The position numbers and the translations under genes were made by a program. This document shows positions 44,870 through 56,754 of a DNA stretch of 64,000 nucleotides, piece after piece (position 1 is the first letter of the stretch; every line of letters begins with the position of its first letter). A model generated the notes under the pieces. That model saw nothing but the letters and a program-made list of their open reading frames with translations, did not search any database and was not told the DNA's origin. Origin of the DNA: Isoetes taiwanensis (Eukaryota > Streptophyta > Lycopodiopsida > Isoetales > Isoetaceae); contig JAJEKV010000052.1 of the NCBI GenBank assembly GCA_021234155.1, positions 2,660,254-2,724,253 of the forward strand, in the 5' to 3' direction.

Positions 44870-45900
44870 TATATTATAATGTTATACCGTAAGTGCGTAG
44901 TGCACCGAGCCCTAAATTGGGCGGTCCGGATTAATCTACCCAACGGTGTAGATGATGTCACGTTAAAAGCTTTTAAGGGGTTTCGACCTATTAGGGTTTT
45001 TTGTGCGTTTTTTTTGGGACGGTTCGATTCCTTGATCTCCATATGTGCTCTCTGGTCCGTGCTGGGTTCTCGGCTGCGAAGAATGGTGGATCGCTTCTTA
45101 TTTCTCTGATCTGAGTCATGGTGATCATCTGCAATGCTGCATTTCGGCCTCCTCCAGCACTGGAATCATGGCAGCGAAATCCGAACAGGGGATCCGGCCT
45201 TGCATTTTATAATTTCTGGTTTCCTTGCTGGTTGGGCTCCGAGCCCTGTTGTGCCGGATCGTATGCATCCGTTCGTTTCCTAGGCATGCCAGAAATTCCG
45301 GCATGGCAAGCTGCATGTTTCGCCCTGCAGCATGAGGTTATGCTGTGTATTAATAGAGTAGCCATTCCGGCGGAGCCCATTTTCATTTTACTTCTTCTTT
45401 TTCAGATTGGGTAGCTGCTGTTCTATTTCAGGAGGAGTTATTTGTGAAGAGCCATTCCGGTGGAGCCCATTTCCAGTGAGTATCTCCATCCCTTCTATTG
45501 CAGAGGATAGGGAGGATAGGGCATCAGGAGGCTGGATAGCAAGTCGAAGGTTTTACAAGGGAGGTTTTTATGATGATTTGGCGATGATTTCCTTAAGGAT
45601 TCGCTGGGATGGCTTATCTTTACAAGGCAGGGTTTTATGATTGAAAGCTTCTGGATAAATTTCGTATCAGTGGCGCTATTACTGTGTTTTTGTGCGGGCT
45701 AGATTCTCTGCATTCGATACAGCTCTGCAAAATGGTATTCAGATCCCTTATAGTTGTCAAGTTTTTTATAAAACAGGGGTACTTGGATGTGTCCCGTTTA
45801 ACTAAGTTGGACGTTTTTGTAGATATACTCATTTGAGAAGGCGAAGCTATTCATGGTGCTATGGTGGAATAGTCTGCAGATATGGTGCAAGATTTGTGAG
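44870..45900. other. no gene recognised
   Basis: Somewhat higher GC at 44990-45500 and an imperfect repeat of GAGCCATTCCGGYGGAGCCC near 45358 and 45451. A frame at 45118-45414 has no recognisable motif. Confidence 0.4.
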
Positions 45901-45904
45901 GCAA

Positions 45905-46505
45905 GATGCATGAACCCTACTTTGTATTTACATGACATCCTGCTCAATGTCTCTTTGCTGCATTTCTAAGAAGAGCCACTGTGCCTGTTCCCAAATATTC
46001 CCCCTTCCACAAAGAACAATCAAGGAATTAAAGGTGATGCGGTCTGGCTGCACTCCTCCTCGCTGCATCTCTTCAAACATCTCTAATGCCTTGGACAAAT
46101 TACCACCACCTTTTCCACATGCATCATTGATTGTATTATAAGTTAGAAGATTCGGCTTGCATCCTGACCTTTTCATGCATTCAAAAACTTCCAGAGCTTT
46201 AACACATTTACCACAACGGCATAAGCACTAATCAATGCAGAATAAACATACACATTGTTCCCAAACCCAGCTGATTTAACTTTGTAGAACACTTTTTCTG
46301 CAATCTCAACTTTTCCTAACTTTCCAAGTTATAAGATTGCTCTTGCTCCATTGCCCACGAACCCTTTCCTGCATAACCATCCATTCAAAACTCTTAAGAG
46401 CTTTTTCCCATTCTCCTTTATTGCCAAGTTCTCTAAGAATGTAAGGCAAATGTTGAGCGCCAGTAAGCTTTTCTGAAGCTTTTTCAAGGGAGCCCCATGT
46501 ATAGA
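45905..46505 (-). pseudogene. GUN1-like pentatricopeptide-repeat gene fragment
   Basis: Minus-strand pieces follow the order of the plastid-signalling PPR protein GUN1: SLEKASEKLTGAQHLPYILR; ELGNKGEWEKALKSFEW; GKVEIAEKVFYKVKSAGFGN and VYVYSALISAY; then a full pair of P-class PPR repeats, CKPNLLTYNTINDACGKGG with ALEMFEEMQRGGVQPDRITF and NSLIVLCGRGNIWEQAQWLF, ending at EQDVM and a stop. At least two frameshifts (about 46180 and 46330) break it. It covers only part of the PPR array and lacks the SMR end. It may have been captured by a Helitron, since Helitron-like 3' ends lie on both sides. Confidence 0.75.
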
Positions 46506-46509
46506 AACA

Positions 46510-48459
46510 TAGATCGTGCTGGCATTTAAATGTAATCTTCAGTGATCTCTGGAAAACAGATCAGAGCACTGTACATTTGTATGAATTTTCACCTTTAAAT
46601 AAGCTGTCCAAGACTCTGTGCTTTATTCTCACAATAAAGAGCTGGTCTATTTCTTTGATCTTCTATGTTATTTTATTCTGTTGCATCTATGCCATACAAG
46701 TGTACAGTTTAGGTTTTGTCAAATTGAAATATGGGTCAAAGTTTTCCTTATTTTATGCTTCGATGGAGAGGAAGAAGCAGGATGAATGCACTGAGCTCCA
46801 CAAAGATGGCAAGAGCATGGCCACTAATTTTGAGCCATTGCATGCACTGGATTCTTCAAATATCAGGCCTGCACATTGCATGCACAAGGTTTTAAAACAG
46901 TATAAAGGCGCAGCACATTTGTAAAAATTCTCTAAGATTTATAGTCTTTTTTGTAGATGTTGAGGCACATTGTCATGTGATTATGCAAATAGATGCTGAG
47001 CCACATTGTCATGTGATTGTGCAGATGATATAGGATGACGTTCATCTAAATATGTCTCATATCTCATATGTACCAGTGAAACTATGAAAATAGGAATGCT
47101 TTGGTATCTTCATATTCTGGCATATGTACTTTCTATTTCTACCGCAAAAAACTGCACACAGGCCAAATCTTGCCTCTTGATATACCCACAAAGAAGGCTT
47201 AGAAGACGTGCAATATGACTACTTAAGTTCCCAAGCATTGGTCTGTGGAAGGTTCCCTTTTCAATATTTTATTTTCTTAGCCAGCCTCTTGCAGGTTGAA
47301 TAAATGAGAATATATTCTTTGTTTTAGAAATCTAATTTTCATGTTGTAAAGATCAGGATCTTGGTTATCCACAATTAGCAGGTTGAATCTAAATTATACT
47401 GGTACCTTGGGACTGCAGAATGACAAACAAATTGGATAACATTGCGAGCTTTCGTCTTTGCAAGATTTAATCTTTTCCTTTATCAGTCTTCTTTTGTGTT
47501 TGGTGACGGTGTTTCTAAGGATCATGATATTAGTTATCCACAAACTTGCAAGTTGAATCAACAGAATTATAGCAGCACCTTTGAAGCGCTATATCAAAGT
47601 TATTGTTGTCCGCTTCACACTGAGGCAGGTAGAAGAACAATAAGCTTTTTATTTATCTCATTTTGCCAAGCAAATTTCTGCTTCAGGTTTGAAATTTTAG
47701 GCATGCAGAAACTCAAAACCTTATCCATGTAGCGTGAACACAGGGTTTCACAATAGGTGGTTATGAACAAGATTTTTTTTGCTTTAAGTTATCTATCTAT
47801 TTATTCATTCATTTCTCTGAGTTATTGATGTTTAACTACAGCTGTTTAGACTGTCAATCATAGATATTTCGTTTATTATTTGCAAATTTGAATAGTTTCA
47901 TATACTAGGAAGGTCTATTAGTTCCAGTCAAGATGGGAAGTTAGAACCCTAAAAGTTTGATGGTGTAAATGTGACTTAAAAGTTCCTAGAAATGTTATAG
48001 TAGTCACACGTGGGATACATAGAAAATCCATTTAAGCACATCCTCCATCTTTTGCAAATATTTCATATTTAATTCGCAAGAGCCATGCCCTTGGGTTTCA
48101 TGTTTTATTTGCGCACACAATTAACAACATCCAGGCATTTCAATTTAGAGCTCCAATTAAAGGTTCCAAGTACTTTTAAAGGTAGCTATAGCTAAAGGTG
48201 CAACACACACTAAATAATGAAATCAATGCAATGCCTTTAAATGGTTACATGGTGTTGTAAAAGCAGCAAGAGAGAGTGTTGATCTGAAATTTGGTAAACA
48301 AACTGAACAACTCATAGACATGGCCAATTGCATTCTATAAATTCCCAAAATGGTCAATGACCTAGAAGTTACTCTACAAGTTCCGAAAATGATCCAAGGG
48401 CCCAAAAGTTACTCTACCCAAATGCACAAGTTTCCAACATTTTCAAGATTCTAAATTAT
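46510..48459. other. no gene recognised
   Basis: Frames at 46577-46924 and 47442-47732 have partly coding-like composition (for example MERKKQDECTELHKDGKSMA) but no known motif. Possibly captured or decayed exons. Confidence 0.35.
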
Positions 48460-48487
48460 GCCCAGCAACGCTGGGCACCATTACTAG
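48460..48487 (+). mobile_element. Helitron-like 3' end 2, at the edge of the duplicated locus
   Basis: Hairpin GCCCAGCAACGCTGGGC (48460-48476), spacer, then CTAG at 48484-48487 followed by T. Homology to copy 1 of the duplicated locus (about 6886 on) starts directly after this end, so the element appears to have inserted into or transported the boundary of copy 2. Confidence 0.7.
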
Positions 48488-51400
48488 TATTAACATGGTG
48501 TTTTTTGTCCTTTCTTAGTTCGTTCTTTGGAAAGACTAAGCAATAAATTCGATATCAAGAACTTATTTGTTGTAATGTAAAACGAAACTTGTAGGCCCCA
48601 TTTTTGCGGGCTGAGAATTTGTCGCAAAATCTGGATCGTTTGGTTTAGTACGGACCTGTAGAAATGGGTTTTTAGTCTTATGATAAATAAGGTGCTCATT
48701 TCCGAAAGAGCACCTCATTCCTGTCCTAATATCTTATTTATTGCCAAAAACAAGTAAGATTCATTGTTTGGAGAGTACGAGCTGTGGAAACTATACAGCC
48801 GAATCCATAGCCATGAATGAAAAGATGACATTTTGCACCTGCACACTAATCCGCAGCAAAGAAGCCCGAATTAGCGCAGTTCCTTTCTGCCCTTTTCTTT
48901 CTCATGGGACCTTGTTTACTGTCATAATGATTGATTGACTTGGCATGGCTTTGCCATGACAGCTGCTTGGATGCTTCCTATGTGTTGGCACGTTGACCTT
49001 TACCCGGTGTAGAAGCTACAGTTTATGATAGTTAAGAATGGGTGATTTATGCAATTCAGGCTTCTGATTTGATCTAAATGCAGGTGTTCAAACTTACAGA
49101 ACTAAGGTACTACATATGCACAATGCAGCATGCACATTGTTGGGGGGCCATTGTGTTTCTTTAGCTCAAATGTACAGTCGAGAAAGAGAAGCAGATTTTC
49201 AGCTTTATCCCTACAAACATTCTGGATGGTCCTTAAAATAACTAGCTTTAAGGATGTGTATCAGGGAAGTATAAAACCACAAACAAGAACTTGCAGCATG
49301 CTTGAAGGGTTCGTGAGCCTCATAAGCAACATTCTTCAAATGTCACAATATATTTGCCCTATTATTAATGCTCAAGCAAGACAAGGAACTACAACAGATT
49401 AAAATGTAATATATCTAACTGCACATGGTTATACTAGCTAACAATCTAGCTATGAGGTATCTGCAATCGCTTCTTCCAGCCTCCATACGATCAAGTGCCT
49501 GATATATAACAATCCCTTTTTGGGTTTATCTGTTTAGTCTTTGCAATGCACTCACTAGCCATCCAGTAATAAAAGTCTTCGTTTTTAGCATGAAGTTTGG
49601 CATATAATTGTAGAAAGGCAACATCCGAGATCTTTCCTTTAATATGTCCAAGACTAAAGCAAAGTTGATGAACTACGCAAACAAATTACGTAACCAGCAA
49701 TAAAATAAAATAAATGAGGGGTTTAAAAGGCCAAAAAAGTCCACAGATTTTGAGAGCAGAGATGGATGCAAAGAAGGCACTCCTCTTAGGAGCGATACTG
49801 AGTCACTTGAGTGTGTTAGTTCATGGAGCAAAATATTCTGTTTTTGCATCCATGACACCAAATGCGAGCGACACATTTCCACAGGTGGACATTTTCCTTA
49901 AGTCACCAAACAATGTGTACTATCTGTATATGGGAATAACAAGCACAGCAGGGGAAGGGATGCAGTGCTATCTGGCAGAGGCAAACGTTCAAACTGCTGA
50001 GCTTGTGCAAAAATGGGGAGGGGTGACAATGCTGGGAGATTACTCTGCCAGTGATGTGTGCTCACTTGTGTTGGATGATGGGGGATATATTGCAGTGGAA
50101 ACCTATGGCTACTATCTCAACATCTACAATCTCACAAGTTATCAAATTGCTCACATGGCTGATGTCAAAATTTACCTCTACAACAATGGAACCCTTTTGG
50201 TTTCTGCTACTGGCTCCACCACTCCATCTGCCTCCTCCCCGCCTCCTCCTGCCTCCTCTACCCCATCTCCTTCCGCCTCCTCCACTCCGCCTCCTTCTAC
50301 CCCATCTCCTTCCGCCTCCTCCCTCCGCCTCCTCCTGCCTCCCACTCCAGCCCCCCTCCTCCTAGTAGTAGAACCGGTATATTCCAAAGCAGGTAATTAT
50401 ATTTCTTTCAATTCAGTTTGTTTTTTTTTCCTTTCGTCTTGTTCTCTTATCTTACTAACTCTTTCCTCTCTTTTCAATCTCTTTTGCAGTGCTTCACCTC
50501 TCTCCAAATTCTATCTTCCATCCATTCTGTTTTCTCTTTTGCTGCTTTGCCACATTGCATTCTAATTTGCAATTTGGAGATTGCAATAAAGTAAATGCAT
50601 GTACTAGCTATCTTTGTTTTTCTTCTCTCCAATATGTGGATTGGGGACTAGAATTTCTCTGCAATATGTGAATTGGGGACTACAATTTCTCTGCAAATGT
50701 CATGTGGATTGGGGACTATAATTGCTCCAAACCATAGCAAATGGATCATGTTGACCCTAAACCTGCCTTTTCCTTCAAGATACATTTGGAATTTTCAACC
50801 TTTATAATTGAGTTTGTATTTGTTTTGGCTTTTCCAACATCTAAGTTCTATTTTACTACTTCCATTCACATTGTCCTAAACAAACACATACCTAATAATA
50901 TGCAAATCATATGGATTCTTGTACAAAAAAAGCTAACCCAACGTGCAACTTGACAACTAGCAACAAGAGTCGCAACAATTATAGGTTGACTTGAGAAGGG
51001 CGATTTGTGACCATATATTTGTGATAAAGTCTCACGTACTAAAATAAAAAATGCATGTAGTTAACTTTTTCTCCCTTATTCGGCCTCATCATTAGGTTCC
51101 ACAATTTGCTATTTTAATTGTCAAATATAAATAAAAAAAATTGAAAGTCAATTTTTGGCAAAAAGCCCAATATATATGGGTCACATGACCGTCGATCCCT
51201 TTTTTTTTTTCTTCATTCTTTGCACAACCCTTCTTGTGCGCCAATGGCTTCCCTCCCACATCCCCTTCCTCCTCCCACTAACAGAACTGATTTACTCCAA
51301 AACAAGTAACAAGAACTGGTCCAATTCAAGGTTCCTTCCTTATCATTTTGTTGACTTCTAACACTCTCGTTTGTTTTCAATCCTTTTTTGCAGTGCTGCG

Positions 51401-52270
51401 CTCTCTCCAACTTCTATCTTCCTTCCATTTTGTTTTCTTTTTTGCTACTTTGTAGCATTGCATTATAATTTTATGTAAATTGTGATACAAAAATTGCATG
51501 TGCTAGCTAACTTTTTTTCCTTTCTGCAATATCATGTGGATTGGGAACTACAATTGCTCTAGACCATAGTGGGCAGATCATGTTTCTAATAGATCCAAAC
51601 CTGTCTTCTCCTTCGATATAGATGCTAAAATTTCAACCTTTTTTACTTTGTATTTGTTTTGGCTTTTCAAACATTAAGTCCTATTTCATTCCATTCACAT
51701 TGTCCTAAACAAACACATACCTAATAACATGTATATCATATGATTGTTGTACAAACAAAACTAACCCAATGTGCAACATGACAAAGAGTCACAATAGTTA
51801 TACATTGACTTGGGAAAGGAGATTGTGAGCGTAAATGTTATAAAGTCTCATGTATTAGAATAAAAGATTAGCACTTCAAACGGATTATGTTGCTAAATTG
51901 GTCCCAAATCTGCCTTTTCCTTCCTTCGATCTCTATAGTTGACTTTGTATTTGTTTTGTCTTTTCAAACATCTAAGTTCGATTTTATCTCTTCCATGCCA
52001 TTGTCGTAAACAAAAACATACCTAATAACAAAGAAAGCTAACCCAACGTGTAACATGACAACTAGCAACAAAAGTTGCAACAATTATAGGTTGACTTGAG
52101 AAGGGATATTGTGGTCCTAGATGTGATAAAGTCTCATGTACTAAAATAAATAATTAGCACTTCACACGGTTTCATTGAAAAAATGCATGTGTGTCAACTT
52201 TTTCTTCCATCAATCTTTGGCCAAAAACACAATATATATGGGTCTCATGGGCATCCATTTTTTGGATTGC
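48488..52270. repeat. duplicated locus, copy 2, right part (gene C)
   Basis: Collinear with about 6886-10340: same promoter flank, gene and 3' flank. Downstream, the 3' flank is itself repeated in tandem: units starting GTGGATTGGGGACTA near 50700 and 51536, and a partial one from about 51886. Exon-2 relics lie at about 51388-51470, and a stub of exon 1 near 51255-51310. Confidence 0.8.
49762..50565 (+). CDS. gene C: paralogue of B, frameshifted in the proline-rich region
   Basis: Same design as gene B: signal peptide from ATG 49762 (MDAKKALLLGAILSHLSVLV), two-cysteine ectodomain (GMQCYLAEAN; SDVCSLVLDDGGYIAV), a Ser-Pro-rich stretch, and a GPI-type tail (SKFYLPSILFSLLLLCHIAF). Expected exons are 49762-50392 and 50490-50565. 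One C is missing relative to B near 50320 (TCCTCCCTCCG against TCCTCCCCTCCG), so the spliced message would lose the tail frame. The 97-nt intron contains no in-frame stop after this shift, and retaining it (97 minus 1 is 96) restores the tail frame, giving one continuous open frame 49762-50565. It is either a recent pseudogene or a gene read through the intron. AATAAA lies at 50585-50590. The upstream in-frame ATG at 49714 mirrors that of B. Confidence 0.6.
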   Translation: MDAKKALLLGAILSHLSVLVHGAKYSVFASMTPNASDTFPQVDIFLKSPNNVYYLYMGITSTAGEGMQCYLAEANVQTAELVQKWGGVTMLGDYSASDVCSLVLDDGGYIAVETYGYYLNIYNLTSYQIAHMADVKIYLYNNGTLLVSATGSTTPSASSPPPPASSTPSPSASSTPPPSTPSPSASSLRLLLPPTPAPLLLVVEPVYSKAGNYISFNSVCFFFLSSCSLILLTLSSLFNLFCSASPLSKFYLPSILFSLLLLCHIAF

Positions 52271-54055
52271 CTCTTCAAAAGGGCAATTCCTTAGAGGGAG
52301 GGGTATATTTTGGCATATTTTAGGCATATCTTATGATCGGATGGCCATTATCGCTGATCAATTTTTCTGGCAATGAAAAGTTTTCTGGTACTTTCTCATA
52401 TGGATATACTCTTAAGGTTTTTCGTGTTCTGGATGCCAAGTTTTTTTTTAAAGGCGATTGGAAACTCATTTTACCCTATTTTTATCCTTTAGACAATTGC
52501 TTTTTTTACCTTTAGGCTCGAGTGTTCTTTTATAGAACTTTTCTTAGAATCGATCCTTCTGATATGAATTTTTACGTGCCGTTTTTAGAATTGATTCTCT
52601 CATTTTCAAATAAACATAGTGTAGATCTTGCTTCTTTTTATGCAACGCCCTATTCTTCTTCAGATTTATGCAGCCAGGTTAGGGTCTGTTGGCAAGGCAA
52701 TGTGCGGATCGAAGTTTCTAGGGAAGATGGCAGAATTGCAGTGAAAATGAGTTCTTGATCTATATTTCCAATCTTTGCTGTTAAATTTGGGTATGTCTGA
52801 ATCTTCCATCTTTGTTACTAGTTTTTCTTTTTTTCGTTTCTAGTTTAAATGCTATCGAATCATATATATGACAAAATTCTATTTTCTGTGCTATGAATAG
52901 TAGTGGATATATATCTGCTAGATCTAAATCTTTCACGATTAATCCACTTCAAATCTTTTCATTTTCCAAATAAGTACATAGATTGTTAGATGACTTTCCT
53001 TCACAATATGTAGGCATTGAATTGAAATGGATCTAGCAGAGCTATTTGCAACTTGGAAGAAAATCACATAGCATAACAAGTCTCAACTACAAAGAGCAAC
53101 TTACTCCTCCTAACAAAAGATTAATGTTCCCTTTTGTAGGACCCAAAGCATTGTGGTCATTGTAGGACAAGAGTGTACAACGAACACATTTGTTACCCTT
53201 TCACTCTGGCTCCACTTGACAAGAAAATTGGAAAACTTTTAATTGTTGATTCTTATCTTGGTCTCTAGTTGGCCGCCAAAGGGAACTCTCTAGACAACAA
53301 TCTATTATTTATGCAAATGATTTTGACCTACACGTAAATGCCTCTATATATTTCACAAATTCCAGCACTAGGTGAAAAAGAAGGCATGCTGCATTCTTAA
53401 ATCCAGTATTCTGACCGTCATGCCAAAACTGAGTTTGGCAATGATGAGCTTATTTCTTAACATTTTTGAAGTGGAAAGCAGTGGAAGGTCCACATTGAAC
53501 TATAATGATCTTGGTGAAGCATTAGTTTATCATATGCCCCTGAGACATATCTTGATCTGCGTATTTCCTAATTCATTGTGTTTTTTCGTGTTATATATGT
53601 TTTTGTCACAATCATTAGCAGCTCTATGCAAGTTTCTTCTCTAGCGTCTCATTCATTGACTTGTAATTATCAAGCAATATTCTAAGCAAGACTTTATAGA
53701 TTAAAAGAATGCAAAATATTTAGGTGCACATTGTAGAACATTTGTATTCTGGCTAGATGGCTTCTAGAATGACACGTGCAAAAGAGATACAACTTACCGA
53801 AAAATGACCACCAGCTTGATGGTTGTAAGCTTGCAAGAACTGTTGCTCCATGGGACAAGGGTCCTTATAAATACCATTATTTGATGCCATTTTATGCAAT
53901 TGTGTCCAATCCAAGAGTCAGTATTTTTCGTGCATTTCAAACTCAAATTAATGTACCTTATATGAGGCGCACAATAATACTTATTCTAGTAGATATGCTA
54001 ATCAATAACTATGCTATGTAAGCAGTTTCATGCTCTGCATCCTGGAAACTCGTAC
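52270..54055. other. no gene recognised
   Basis: A frame at about 52540-52758 (FLRIDPSDMNFYVPFLELIL and on) has some coding character but no recognised family. The rest is AT-rich. Confidence 0.35.
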
Positions 54056-54058
54056 TAG

Positions 54059-54283
54059 GATATCTGCCTATTCAGTTCTTCCAAGGAAAATAGACTACGG
54101 TCAAATGCAAGTGCTGACCCAGTAAGTTATGAGATCAGGAATTTGAAGACAATATTAAATCACTTTGATGACGATGAAGTTTTGAGCCATCTAAATGAAC
54201 AGTTGTTCCTAGACCAGGAGCATATATACTTAAATAACTTGGAGATGGCCCACAATTCAAGATGTCTTCGGTTGTTTCAATGA
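54059..54283 (+). other. exon-like open segment, unidentified
   Basis: After ACTAG the frame encodes NASADPVSYEIRNLKTILNH, FDDDEVLSHLNEQLFLDQEH and IYLNNLEMAHNSRCLRLFQ before a stop. The composition is that of a soluble helical protein. A similar unidentified segment (EHLNSRSNVCFIRVVEEQAI, DLPNLVAPIMWLPS) follows an acceptor-like TTGCAG at 54808-54966. I cannot name either. Confidence 0.3.
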
Positions 54284-54399
54284 AGATTGATTTGAGTTTG
54301 CTAGCTGCAGCAACTACTATTTTCTATTGTGAATGTGCTTTTACACATAGACAACATGTTAATACATTTAATTGATCTTATGGTGAACCTAATTAAAGA

Positions 54400-54541
54400 A
54401 TCATAGCATGCATTTGTTTAACATCATAGATAGACATATCGACTTTACATGTTAGATGTATGGATGTAAAGAAGCATAGCATGCATTTGTTTAAAATCAC
54501 AGATAGGCATACCGACTTCACATGTTAGATGTATGGATGTG
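54400..54541. repeat. tandem duplication of a 70-bp unit
   Basis: Two adjacent units share CATAGCATGCATTTGTTTAA and ACATGTTAGATGTATGGATG. Confidence 0.85.
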
Positions 54542-55862
54542 GTCAATTTGATTTTTCTGGGAAATTTAGATCCATAATTTCTCCATTTAAGTCAAACCTC
54601 TAGAAATAATGACTCGAAGATGACCAAGCCAATCTACGCTTAGCAATTTATCCAAGATAAGTAGTGACCAATATTTTATGCCCCTTCAAATATGTAGAGA
54701 TTAAAAAACACTCTGAGAAAACTAGAGATGCAATACGAAGCTAATTAAAGGAGTAATAGAGAGAAATGCATAGTATTTGTTTAAATTTTATCAGTCCTCT
54801 TATGTATCTTGCAGGAACATCTTAACAGCAGAAGCAATGTTTGCTTTATACGTGTTGTGGAGGAGCAGGCAATCGATCTTCCAAACCTAGTAGCCCCTAT
54901 AATGTGGTTGCCATCTGTAATTGCAAATCAAATATTCAGAATAGGCCAAGCTTCCTTCAAAGTTAGGTCATGGTAAATCTACAGGCAAAAAGAAGTTCAT
55001 CAATTTATATGGCAAAAGAAGGCGGTGAAAGTTAGGGTACTCTAGAACAAAAGTGTAAGCGGATACTTGAATTAAAAATGCAAGTGTCTAGATTGAAATA
55101 TAAAGATCTTGGATATATTATGATCTTCCAAATAATCTGTCTACAAATTTCTATCTATAGCGAGTCAAGCTTGATCATCCTTATGATGAGCCAAGCTTGA
55201 ATAATCAAAGGTCCATGTGCATTCATAAAGAAATGTTAGCATGCCATGGATGGTTTGCAGCCTGATTGGTGACTCTATAGCTAAAATTATAAAACTGAGA
55301 GCCATAACTAGGAGACTTGTTTGATCACTGTGCATTTACATGTTACTGTTAGGTAATTTCAATTGGATGGATTGATTATGTATTGTCTGGTGACTGGTAA
55401 GCATAGTCTAGAAATATAGAATTAAAATCGCTGAGAGATATGCAGGAAAAGTCCCTTGCAGAGATCTGATGCTCCATCAATGGTTCTTATAAACATACAT
55501 TATAGTGTTGAATAGTTATGGATATGGATGACCTATGCATGTGCTCTTCATCCACAATTGTTCCTCTTTCTAGTACCATTTGGCTGCACAACAGATGCAA
55601 AGAACATTTTCTGAATATTATGGCATAAGATTATTGCATTGGTCATATATTATTGACAGCAACGTTGAGATGGGCATCCATTCCCTAAAATAACCATCTT
55701 TATAGGAGATCTTCAACATGCTTTCACAAATCCTATATTATAATGTTTTAGTATGTTGTATCAAACTCTAATTTCAATAATTAAAATCATCTTATTGCAT
55801 CCGAAGGCCGAGATTTATCGCATGACTTCCCACTATCGTGGTTGGTCATGCTTTGATCTCTT

Positions 55863-56647
55863 CAAAGGAAAGGGAAAATAAAAAAAGGGAAAAAAAGAAC
55901 AAGAGAAGGAAAGGGGGAATGTGAAGGGCAAAAAGGCACGAGAAAAAGGGTAAGAGGTAAAGGGTAAGGAAAGAAAGGAAAGGAAACGGAAAGGAAAAAT
56001 GACATGGAAAAAGGGAACGGGAAATGGAAAAAGGAGGGAGAAAACAAAGGATAAAAGGGCACTGGGAAAAGGGGAAGGAGGAAAGGGTGGGCAAAGGTGG
56101 AAAAGGGAACAGAGAAAGGGTGGGGAGAAAGGAAGGGGGGAAGGGCATGGGACAAGGAAAAGGGAAAAAAAGAAAAAGGGAGGGAAAAAGGGAATATGAA
56201 GAAAAGGGCACAAGAAAAGGGGGAAAAGGGAAGGGGGAAAAGGCACGGAAAAAAGGGGGAAATGGTAAATATAGGGGAAAAGGGAAGCAAAAGAGCATGG
56301 AAAAAAGGAACGGAAAAATGGCATGGAAAAGGGAAAGGGAAAAAAGGGAGGGGGAAAGGGAAGGGAAAATGGAGGGGATAAGGGAAGAGAAGGGAGGTAA
56401 AGGGAAGGTGGAGAACAAGGGGTATAGAAAGCAAGGGAAGAGGAAAAAAGTAGAAAAAAAGGAAGGGAAAATGGGCATGGAAAAAAAGGAAAAAGAAAAG
56501 GAAGAGGGAAGGAGGAAGGGGTTGGGAAAGGAGGAAAAGTGTTCATTAGAATAAAGAAAAGGAAAAAGAGGAAACAGAGAAAGTGGAGGGTGGAGGGGGG
56601 GATGTGGGGATGTGTGAAAGAAAGGAAAAAGTGAAAAGAAAAAAGGA
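55863..56647 (+). repeat. long purine (A/G) tract, about 785 bp
   Basis: On plus almost every base is A or G, with rare isolated C or T, built from variants of GGGAAAAGG. The long minus-strand frames here encode only Phe/Pro/Leu/Ser low complexity and are artefacts of the tract. Such homopurine-homopyrimidine DNA can form triplexes (H-DNA). It lies within 1 kb upstream of Helitron-like end 3. Confidence 0.9.
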
Positions 56648-56721
56648 ATTGTGTAGGGAAAATCAGGTTATCATTCACATGTTTCCACCTTATGCCCAGT
56701 GTCTAGCTTACGCCTAGCTAT

Positions 56722-56749
56722 GCCTAGCAATGCTAGGCACCATTACTAG
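56722..56749 (+). mobile_element. Helitron-like 3' end 3
   Basis: Hairpin GCCTAGCAATGCTAGGC (56722-56738), spacer CACCATTA, CTAG at 56746-56749, then T. The spacer and terminus are nearly identical to end 2, so they belong to one family. Confidence 0.7.
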
Positions 56750-56754
56750 TATCT

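Noticed and set aside
55833-56678. Three long minus-strand frames (190-281 codons) rich in Phe and Pro
   Set aside because: They are translations of the purine tract, with no complexity beyond the repeat.
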